Below, in pieces: positions 1 through 5,733 of a stretch of DNA of 54,917 nt. Source of the stretch: Bacteroidota bacterium (GTDB lineage Bacteria; Bacteroidota; Bacteroidia; Flavobacteriales; Weeksellaceae); contig JAEXBA010000025.1 in NCBI GenBank assembly GCA_023457935.1, positions 1-54,917 of the forward strand, read 5' to 3'. Position 1 is the first letter of the stretch. Each line of letters starts with the position of its first letter. The notes below the pieces were generated by a model. That model did not search any database, was not told where the DNA came from, and saw only the letters and a list, made by a program, of their open reading frames with translations. Both the position numbers and the translations under genes were made by a program.

Positions 1-564
1 ATTCCGGGTTTCGGTAACATCGCGTTCCGCATTTTCCGCAGGTGCCAGAAAGGAAAGCGTTGCAGGGTTTTCACCATCGCTGGTGAAAATAGTTCTCTGT
101 TCATGCAGATTGAGCGCATAATCATAATTTCCTTTTTCAGCGGTGTTTTTAAGAATCCTGAATTCCTTGCTTGAAAGTTTCAGGTAGTCTCTGTTCATAT
201 CAATGTCGAGTGCGTTTCTTCTCGTCCATTTCTCAGAACCGTCCGGATTCAGCATAAAAATGAAATCCAGCGTAATTTTTGAAAATAACTCCGCTTCAAG
301 GTTTTTCTGGCTCTTAAAACTCTCGATTAAATCCAACATAGCATGAGTTGCATTACTCTCATTACCATGCATTTGCGACCACGCCAAAACCTTGGTTTCT
401 CCCGAACCCAGATGCAGCATATAAATCGGTTTACCCAAATAAGAAGTCCCAATCTGCGAAATGTAATCGCTGAGATTCGTCTGGAGAAAATTTTCAAGGG
501 ATTTGGGCGAAATATAGCGGTTTGGGAAATCAGGATTTCGGCGGTAGATGAGTTCAGTCGGCAT
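1..564 (-). CDS. M14 family zinc carboxypeptidase, C-terminal part outside the window
   Basis: Zinc-dependent carboxypeptidase of the M14 family, cut by the window edge so that only 188 N-terminal residues are present. Reading from the ATG at 564, the first zinc site HGNE lies at residues 66-69, followed by NPDG (106-109), the arginine-rich substrate-binding stretch and MNRD (123-126), and the third zinc ligand in LHEQ (His154). The catalytic Glu would be in the missing part. There is no signal peptide, so it probably acts in the cytoplasm on short peptides or amidated substrates; that location is inferred. A palindrome that recurs near terC and the XRE gene lies 55 bp upstream of the start. 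Family assignment is firm; substrate is unknown. Confidence 0.85.
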   Translation of the reverse strand, partial: MPTELIYRRNPDFPNRYISPKSLENFLQTNLSDYISQIGTSYLGKPIYMLHLGSGETKVLAWSQMHGNESNATHAMLDLIESFKSQKNLEAELFSKITLDFIFMLNPDGSEKWTRRNALDIDMNRDYLKLSSKEFRILKNTAEKGNYDYALNLHEQRTIFTSDGENPATLSFLAPAENAERDVTETRN

Positions 565-601
565 TAACAAATAATTTACAAAAATCAAAAATATGTTTTT
601 T

Positions 602-629
602 TTGAAGAGCAGCGTAGTATTTACTTTTG
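602..629 (+). promoter_or_regulatory. Candidate promoter reading toward terC
   Basis: TTG at 602-604 and TACTTTTG at 622-629, 17 bp apart, match the Bacteroidota -33/-7 pattern (TTG ... TAnnTTTG). The -7 element lies inside the palindrome at 619-634, so a bound regulator would block it. Transcription would begin near 636. Confidence 0.4.
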
Positions 630-634
630 TAAAT
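619..634. promoter_or_regulatory. Palindromic operator candidate, M14/terC side
   Basis: ATTTAC-TTTT-GTAAAT, with six-base arms around a four-base spacer. It has the same form as the sites at 856-869, 2107-2120 and 2128-2141. It sits between the divergent M14 peptidase and terC, so it could control either gene. Confidence 0.45.
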
Positions 635-651
635 TCACCAAACAGTACAGA

Positions 652-738
652 ATGTCACTTTGTCTGTTGGTAAAATTGTGGATTGCAATATTTTTAATGA
701 AAAAATATATAATAATTGTAAATCAGTATTTTATATAA
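652..738 (+). CDS. Possible 28-residue hydrophobic small ORF
   Basis: An ATG at 652 opens a 28-codon frame ending in TAA at 736-738. The product would be one hydrophobic segment (residues about 3-16) followed by a Lys-Lys pair and an Ile/Val/Tyr-rich tail. It lies about 16 nt after the expected start of transcription from the promoter at 602-629, and its ATG falls in the apical loop of the hairpin at 637-671. AT-rich DNA yields such frames by chance, so this is only a candidate; it could be a leader peptide, a small membrane protein, or nothing. Confidence 0.15.
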   Translation: MSLCLLVKLWIAIFLMKKYIIIVNQYFI

Positions 739-855
739 TTTAAATAAAGTATAATTTTATATTTACTTTAACTGGAAATTACTGTTGAAAACTCCATTTA
801 TAGACAACTTTTTTAAACATTCGGATTGTGGATAAGTGCAATTGGTACTCCAGAT

Positions 856-869
856 TTTACGTTTGTAAA
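856..869. promoter_or_regulatory. Palindromic operator candidate before terC
   Basis: TTTAC-GTTT-GTAAA, with perfect five-base arms and the nTTT spacer shared with the other sites. It ends 46 bp before the terC ATG and 24 bp upstream of the -7-like TATCTTTG at 894-901. Confidence 0.45.
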
Positions 870-915
870 TTTTCTCAAAATACCGCGATTTGGTATCTTT
901 GCGATTATTTTTATT

Positions 916-2013
916 ATGAGCAGCGAAACTATTTTCCTACTTGGCTTTCTTGCCTTTATTATTATTATCCTGGCCATTGATCTGGGTCTCGGCCGAAAAT
1001 CCGGCGGTGTGGTCTCCATGAAGAAAGCCGGACTGATGAGCTTTTTTGTAGTCGCCCTTTCAATGGGTTTTTATTTTGTACTGATAACATACGGTCACCT
1101 ACTCCACGGAATAGACTCTATTGAAAAACTTCAGGCCGTCATTACAAAGCATCAGCATCCCGTTCATATAATTCCAAATGATCTGGAACATTCCATTAAA
1201 CTGTATAACCAGAATCTCGGACTGGAATATCTCACCGGTTATATCGTAGAATATGCCCTATCTGTAGATAATATATTTGTAATGATTCTGATTTTTTCAG
1301 CATTTGGAGTCGCACAGAAGAATTATCACCGTGTACTGTTCTGGGGAATTCTGGGCGCAATTGTCATGCGCTTTATCTTCATCTTCGTCGGCGCTGCTTT
1401 GATCGCGAAATTCAGCTGGATCATGTATGTATTCGGTGGTTTCCTGGTGTTGACAGGTATCAAAATGTTCCTGGAAAAGGATAAAGACGAGCAAATTGAT
1501 ACGAAAAACCATCCGGTGGTGAAATTTGCCAACCGTTTCTTTAAGGTTCATGACCACTTTGTAGGAAACAAATTTTGGGTAACCATAGACGGAGTTAAGA
1601 AAATGACGCCGCTTTTCCTGGTTCTTCTTATTATAGAGGCAACGGATTTAATATTTGCGGTAGACAGTATTCCTGCCATATTCTCGGTTACAAAAGATCC
1701 GTATATCGTATTTTTCTCCAATATATTCGCAATCATCGGTCTGCGTTCCATGTTCTTTATGCTTGCCGGAATCATAGATAAATTCCGCTTCCTGAAGGTA
1801 GGGCTTTCTGCTCTTCTTACATTTATAGGACTGAAAATGCTGCTGCATCACCAGCTTAAAGGTTGGGGATTTGAGACTACCCACTCCCTGCTGATTATCC
1901 TTACGATTCTGGGTGTAAGTATTTTTGCATCGCTGATTTTCCCTGAAAAGAAAAAAGACAGAAAACTGAAATACGATCCGGAACACGATGAACATTTACA
2001 CAGGAATTCATAA
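916..2013 (+). CDS. TerC/Alx-family integral membrane protein
   Basis: Multi-pass inner-membrane protein of the TerC family, whose studied members (for example Alx/MeeY-type proteins) take part in metal-ion export, notably manganese. The family signatures are clear: VEYALSVDN at residues 111-119 and EATDLIFAVDSIPA at 241-254, both with acidic residues inside membrane helices. I chose the ATG at 916 (365 residues) over an in-frame ATG at 826 because the upstream residues are not conserved in character and the protein then begins directly with its first helix. Residues about 61-105 form an extra loop after helix two that contains six histidines. Upstream lie palindromes shared with the XRE gene; downstream is a strong terminator. 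Metal specificity cannot be read from the sequence. Confidence 0.88.
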   Translation: MSSETIFLLGFLAFIIIILAIDLGLGRKSGGVVSMKKAGLMSFFVVALSMGFYFVLITYGHLLHGIDSIEKLQAVITKHQHPVHIIPNDLEHSIKLYNQNLGLEYLTGYIVEYALSVDNIFVMILIFSAFGVAQKNYHRVLFWGILGAIVMRFIFIFVGAALIAKFSWIMYVFGGFLVLTGIKMFLEKDKDEQIDTKNHPVVKFANRFFKVHDHFVGNKFWVTIDGVKKMTPLFLVLLIIEATDLIFAVDSIPAIFSVTKDPYIVFFSNIFAIIGLRSMFFMLAGIIDKFRFLKVGLSALLTFIGLKMLLHHQLKGWGFETTHSLLIILTILGVSIFASLIFPEKKKDRKLKYDPEHDEHLHRNS

Positions 2014-2035
2014 TTGTAAACAGATCATTATATTA

Positions 2036-2069
2036 AAAACCAACACTTTACGGTGTTGGTTTTATTTTT
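2036..2069 (+). terminator. Rho-independent terminator of terC
   Basis: AAAACCAACAC (2036-2046) pairs with GTGTTGGTTTT (2053-2063) around a six-base loop and is followed by a T-rich tail, 23 bp after the terC stop. Confidence 0.85.
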
Positions 2070-2074
2070 GTAAA

Positions 2075-2103
2075 TTGCGGCACCGTACAGTAAATTACAT
2101 TTG
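2075..2103 (+). promoter_or_regulatory. Promoter of the XRE regulator gene
   Basis: TTG at 2075-2077 and TACATTTG at 2096-2103 with an 18-bp spacer fit the Bacteroidota -33/-7 pattern. Transcription would start near 2110, inside the palindrome cluster at 2094-2141, which suits autorepression. Confidence 0.45.
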
Positions 2104-2141
2104 TATTTTACCTTTGTAAATATTTATATTACATTTGTAAT
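2094..2141. promoter_or_regulatory. Cluster of three palindromic operator candidates
   Basis: Three copies of the TTAC-nTTT-GTAA pattern: 2094-2107 (one mismatch), 2107-2120 (TTTAC-CTTT-GTAAA) and 2128-2141 (ATTAC-ATTT-GTAAT). A weaker copy, TTTAT-TTTT-GTAAA, lies at 2061-2074. They overlap the -7 element and the presumed start of the XRE message, the usual position for an autorepressor. Confidence 0.5.
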
Positions 2142-2162
2142 TGTAAATTTTATTCATCTGTT

Positions 2163-2711
2163 ATGAATCCCAACGAAAGAATTTCAAAAATTATTGAATA
2201 TTCAGGACTGACTTCTTCAGAGTTTGCTGATGAGATTGATGTGCAGCGTTCTTCTATTTCCCATATTACTTCGGGAAGAAACAAACCTTCGCTGGACTTC
2301 CTGATTAAAGTAAAAGAACGTTTCCCTGAGCTTCAGTGGGACTGGCTGATAAAAGGTGACGGAGAAATGCTTATTGAGCCGGAAAAAGCGGTAACAGAGC
2401 CCGCAGACCAGCAAAAACCGCGTACTGCTTCCCTGCCCGATCTTTTTTCTTTAATAGACGACGATGATTTTGGAATTACAGAAAGTGAAGACCGGATTCA
2501 AAAAGAAATTCCGGAACCTACGGAAATCAGTAAGCCACGAGAATTCCCTAAACCTTATCAAACTGCTGAAGAACATTTTTTAAACGATTCTCAGCGATTA
2601 GCGGATGAAGATCCGGCGCCGTATTACAAACCATCCGGAAATCAATCAAATAAGGTAAAGCGGATTGTTCTTTTCTATGAAAACGGAAAATTCGAGAGTT
2701 TTGAACCTTAA
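2163..2711 (+). CDS. XRE-family helix-turn-helix transcriptional regulator
   Basis: DNA-binding regulator of 182 residues. Residues about 5-60 form a lambda-repressor-like helix-turn-helix (SSEFADEIDVQRSSISHI) followed by the WDWLIKGDGEM stretch common in Bacteroidota XRE proteins. The rest (70-160) is an acidic, proline-rich linker, and the protein ends in a short motif IVLFYENGKFESFEP, probably a small oligomerisation or sensing element. No peptidase or ligand-binding domain is visible. The gene has its own promoter surrounded by palindromes that also occur before terC and the M14 gene, so I infer that it represses itself and controls those two neighbours. The signal it senses is unknown. 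Confidence 0.85.
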   Translation: MNPNERISKIIEYSGLTSSEFADEIDVQRSSISHITSGRNKPSLDFLIKVKERFPELQWDWLIKGDGEMLIEPEKAVTEPADQQKPRTASLPDLFSLIDDDDFGITESEDRIQKEIPEPTEISKPREFPKPYQTAEEHFLNDSQRLADEDPAPYYKPSGNQSNKVKRIVLFYENGKFESFEP

Positions 2712-2745
2712 TAATCTTAAGTTGCTCCGGAAATATTTCACCAAC

Positions 2746-2779
2746 AAAAACTCCTTCCCAAAAATCTGAGAAGGAGTTT
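2746..2779 (-). terminator. Terminator at the end of the scoB operon
   Basis: AAACTCCTTC (2748-2757) pairs with GAAGGAGTTT (2770-2779). Read on the minus strand it ends in a T run, closing the minus-strand block that starts at 13585. It is weaker in the plus direction for the XRE gene. Confidence 0.8.
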
Positions 2780-2798
2780 ACTGTTATATGAAATTAAA

Positions 2799-3455
2799 TT
2801 AGTCGATCACCATTTCCGGAATTTCACCTTCAACAATCAAATCAGCTTCTGTTGCCTTCACAATATCTTCCACCGAAACGCCCGGCGCCCGTTCCAGAAG
2901 TTTGAACCCGTCCGGAGTTACATCCATCACCGCCAGTTCCGTTACCACTCTTTTTACGCAGTTAACACCCGTTAACGGAAGCGCACATTCCTTCAGAATC
3001 TTGCTCTCGCCGGCTTTATTGACGTGCATCATGGCAACAATGATATTCTCTGCAGAAGCTACCAAATCCATCGCTCCGCCCATACCTTTCACCATTTTAC
3101 CCGGAATTTTCCAGTTGGCGATATCTCCTTTTTCAGAAACTTCCATTGCGCCCAGAATTGTAAGATCAACCTTCTGGCTCCGGATCATTCCGAAACTGAA
3201 GGCCGAATCGAAAAATGATGCGCCCGGAAGCGTTGTAATAGTCTGTTTTCCTGCGTTGATAAGGTCTGCATCCTCTTCACCTTCAAAAGGAAAAGGGCCC
3301 ATCCCCAATACACCGTTTTCACTCTGAAACTCCACCGAAATATCTTTCGGAACATAATTGGCCACCAAAGTAGGAATCCCGATTCCGAGATTAACGTAGT
3401 AACCGTCCTTTACTTCTTTAGAAATACGCTTTGCTATCTGTTCTTTTGTCAACAT
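2799..3455 (-). CDS. scoB: 3-oxoacid CoA-transferase, subunit B
   Basis: Beta subunit (218 residues) of succinyl-CoA:3-oxoacid CoA-transferase, which moves CoA from succinyl-CoA to acetoacetate to give acetoacetyl-CoA. The catalytic glutamate is Glu46 in SENGVLGMGP, and the N-terminal VNLGIGIP motif is typical. Its start overlaps the scoA stop by one base (TAATG), so the two subunits are translationally coupled. It is the last gene of the block and is followed by a terminator. With 3-hydroxybutyrate dehydrogenase next door the most likely substrate is acetoacetate; other short 3-oxoacids are possible. Confidence 0.93.
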   Translation of the reverse strand: MLTKEQIAKRISKEVKDGYYVNLGIGIPTLVANYVPKDISVEFQSENGVLGMGPFPFEGEEDADLINAGKQTITTLPGASFFDSAFSFGMIRSQKVDLTILGAMEVSEKGDIANWKIPGKMVKGMGGAMDLVASAENIIVAMMHVNKAGESKILKECALPLTGVNCVKRVVTELAVMDVTPDGFKLLERAPGVSVEDIVKATEADLIVEGEIPEMVID

Positions 3456-4159
3456 TATGCTTCTCTTTTTCTGGTTGTACGCTGCTCAATTCTCTTTTCG
3501 TAGTTTTCACCCTGGAAAATACGCTGAACCATAATTCCCGGAATATGAATTTCGTTCGGATCCAGTCCACCCGGTTCTACCAGTTCTTCCACCTCGGCGA
3601 TCGTTATTTTTCCTGCTCCGGCCATCGGATGATTGAAATTTCTTGCTGAACCTTTGAAAATAAGGTTTCCAGCATGATCACCTTTCCAGGCTTTTACAAT
3701 GGAATAGTCAGCGTGAAAAGCATGCTCCAGGATATGGGGTTTACCGTTGAAATCCTTTACTTCTTTACCTTCGGCAACCTCAGTTCCGTAACCTGCAGGT
3801 GTGTAGAACGCTGGAATTCCGGCCTGTGCAGCGCGGCATTTTTCAGCCAAAGTTCCCTGCGGTGTAAGCTCCACTTCCAGTTCTCCGGAAAGCATCTGTC
3901 TTTCGAATTCAGCATTTTCACCAACATAGGAAGAAATCATTTTTTTAATCTGCCTTTTCTGAAGCAGCAGTCCCAAACCGAAATCGTCTACTCCGGCATT
4001 GTTTGAAATGCACGTTAAATCCGTTACATTACTGTCTACCAAAGCATTAATACAGTTTTCAGGAATTCCGCAAAGTCCGAAACCACCAAGCATTAAAGTC
4101 ATTCCGTCGGAAATTCCGGCGATGGCTTCTTTGGCATCTTTTACTCTTTTGTCGATCAT
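3455..4159 (-). CDS. scoA: 3-oxoacid CoA-transferase, subunit A
   Basis: Alpha subunit (234 residues) of the same CoA-transferase. The CoA-binding glycine motif GGFGLCGIPENCI is at residues 25-37, and the length matches bacterial A subunits. It starts 15 bp after the 3-hydroxybutyrate dehydrogenase stop and overlaps scoB by one base. Order dehydrogenase-scoA-scoB gives a direct route from 3-hydroxybutyrate through acetoacetate to acetoacetyl-CoA. The thiolase that would finish the path to acetyl-CoA is not in the window. Confidence 0.93.
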   Translation of the reverse strand: MIDKRVKDAKEAIAGISDGMTLMLGGFGLCGIPENCINALVDSNVTDLTCISNNAGVDDFGLGLLLQKRQIKKMISSYVGENAEFERQMLSGELEVELTPQGTLAEKCRAAQAGIPAFYTPAGYGTEVAEGKEVKDFNGKPHILEHAFHADYSIVKAWKGDHAGNLIFKGSARNFNHPMAGAGKITIAEVEELVEPGGLDPNEIHIPGIMVQRIFQGENYEKRIEQRTTRKREA

Positions 4160-4174
4160 TTTTCTTTAGATTTT

Positions 4175-4945
4175 TTATTGTGCAGTCCAGCCACCGTCCA
4201 GCGTAAAAGTGGTTCCGGAAACCGAAGTTGCATTATCTGCAGCTAAAAATACGCACATTTCTCCAATTTTCTCTACCGGAATGAAACTTTTTACCGCCTG
4301 TTTCTTCAGCATTACCTTCTCCACCACTTCATTTTCGGACATTCCGTGGGTTTTTGCCTGATCTTTAATCTGACCTTCCACCAGCGGTGTTTTCACATAA
4401 CCCGGACAAACTGCGTTACAGGTAATGTTGAACGGCGCACCTTCCAAAGCCAGCACTTTCGTAAGACCTACAACACCGTGTTTTGCTGTAACATAAGCCG
4501 ATTTGAATTCAGAGGCCCGCAGACCGTGAACCGAAGAAACATTGATGATTCTTCCGAATTTCTGGTCTTTCATCTTCGCAAAAACCGCTCTTGAGGCGTA
4601 GAAAACAGAATTCATGTTAAGGGCGATGATCTGCTGGTACTTTTCAATGGGGAAATCCTCAATTTTAGAAACATGCTGAATTCCTGCATTGTTCACCAGA
4701 ACATCAACTGAACCCAACTTTTCATAAGCAAAATCAATCAGTTCCTGAACACCTTCCGGAGTCATCAGATTGGCATTTATGAACCCAGTTTTCACACCGT
4801 ATTTCTGTCCGGTTTCTGCAGCGATTTCAGCTCCGTTTGCTTCGAGACCGTTAAAGATTACATGATCGCCGTTCTTTGCAAAAGCTTCGGCTATTCCCAG
4901 TCCAATTCCGCTTGTACTTCCCGTAATTACAACATTTTTAGCCAT
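4175..4945 (-). CDS. bdhA: D-3-hydroxybutyrate dehydrogenase (short-chain dehydrogenase)
   Basis: NAD-dependent short-chain dehydrogenase of 256 residues that oxidises (R)-3-hydroxybutyrate to acetoacetate. The cofactor site TGSTSGIG is at 8-15, NNAG at 85-88, and the catalytic Ser138, Tyr151 and Lys155 are present. Residues that hold the substrate carboxylate in characterised bacterial 3-hydroxybutyrate dehydrogenases are also conserved: Gln90 in GIQH, His140 in SVHG, Lys148 before the catalytic Tyr, and Gln192. The C-terminal DGGWTAQ supplies the tryptophan of the methyl pocket. The other pocket tryptophan, in the CPGW motif of those enzymes, is replaced by Tyr183 here. The gene directly abuts the upstream hydrolase and lies 15 bp before scoA. 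These residues make the assignment stronger than for a generic SDR. Confidence 0.9.
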   Translation of the reverse strand: MAKNVVITGSTSGIGLGIAEAFAKNGDHVIFNGLEANGAEIAAETGQKYGVKTGFINANLMTPEGVQELIDFAYEKLGSVDVLVNNAGIQHVSKIEDFPIEKYQQIIALNMNSVFYASRAVFAKMKDQKFGRIINVSSVHGLRASEFKSAYVTAKHGVVGLTKVLALEGAPFNITCNAVCPGYVKTPLVEGQIKDQAKTHGMSENEVVEKVMLKKQAVKSFIPVEKIGEMCVFLAADNATSVSGTTFTLDGGWTAQ

Positions 4946-5719
4946 TTACAAAAATTTTAGAAGTTCTTCATTAAGTTTATCGGCCTGATCCACAACAATT
5001 CCGTGTCTTGAGTTTTCAATCACGATGAGTTCTGCATTAGGCATTCTGTCCACATAATTCCGTTTGTATTCCACAGGTGTATAATCCATATCCGAAGCAA
5101 TCACCAGTGTTTTGTTGTCAATCTCTGAAACTTTATCGCCAATTCCCCACTTCATCAGCTCGCCAAAGGTGTTCAGATAGGCATCTTCATCATTCTGAAC
5201 CAAGCGCTGTTTGAATTCCTCACGCCATGCAGCCTGGTTTTCTTCCGGATACATTCCTTTTGATATAGCATCGGCCAAAGAGAGAAAGCCCTGATTCTTG
5301 ATAATATCTGTACGTACTGCCAGAATATCCACTCCCGCATCATTCGGGCGGTTAAAATCCGGTCCGGAATTTACGATCACCATTTTGTGCACCATTTCAG
5401 GATGCGAAAGTGCCATCTGAAAGCACACCGCACCCCCCATTGAAAATCCTACAAAACTTGCTTTGGAAATATGCATAGACTTCAGCAGTTCAAAAATATC
5501 TTCAGTCATTAACTCAACGCTCTGTTCCGAGGGAACTCTGGTTGAATTGCCGTGCGCACGAAAATCCGGCGCAATCACTCTGAATTTCGGGGAAAGAACA
5601 GGGATCTGAAGATCCCAGTCCTGATTTGTAGAGCCCAACCCGTGCAGAAGTACAACAACATCACCTTCACCGGCTTCTGCGTAGCTGATTTCAACCCCGT
5701 TAATGCCTTTTACAGCCAT
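4946..5719 (-). CDS. Cytoplasmic alpha/beta-fold hydrolase (possible 3-hydroxybutyrate ester/oligomer hydrolase)
   Basis: Single-domain alpha/beta hydrolase of 257 residues without signal peptide. The oxyanion-hole motif HGLGS is at 26-30, the nucleophile Ser93 lies in GFSMGG, an acid is likely in the SDMDYTP stretch, and the catalytic His follows in NSRHG. It ends exactly where the 3-hydroxybutyrate dehydrogenase starts, so the two are co-translated. From this position I infer that it cleaves an ester whose product feeds the dehydrogenase, such as a 3-hydroxybutyrate dimer or short oligomer. The fold alone would also allow lactonases, C-C hydrolases or haloperoxidase-like enzymes. Confidence 0.75.
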   Translation of the reverse strand: MAVKGINGVEISYAEAGEGDVVVLLHGLGSTNQDWDLQIPVLSPKFRVIAPDFRAHGNSTRVPSEQSVELMTEDIFELLKSMHISKASFVGFSMGGAVCFQMALSHPEMVHKMVIVNSGPDFNRPNDAGVDILAVRTDIIKNQGFLSLADAISKGMYPEENQAAWREEFKQRLVQNDEDAYLNTFGELMKWGIGDKVSEIDNKTLVIASDMDYTPVEYKRNYVDRMPNAELIVIENSRHGIVVDQADKLNEELLKFL

Positions 5720-5733
5720 TATGAAAAAATTAA

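Larger units (their letters stand above)
565..915. other. Intergenic region between the divergent M14 peptidase and TerC genes
   Basis: This 351-bp AT-rich spacer holds no conventional gene. It contains a plus-strand promoter-like pair at 602-629, two palindromes (619-634 and 856-869), a bulged hairpin at 637-671, a 28-codon open frame at 652-738 and a -7-like TATCTTTG at 894-901 just before the terC start. If the upstream promoter drives terC, the message would carry an untranslated leader of about 280 nt. Confidence 0.6.

Noticed and set aside
565..915. yybP-ykoY manganese riboswitch before terC
   Set aside because: Searched by eye for the conserved loop sequences; the region is AT-rich and does not contain them.
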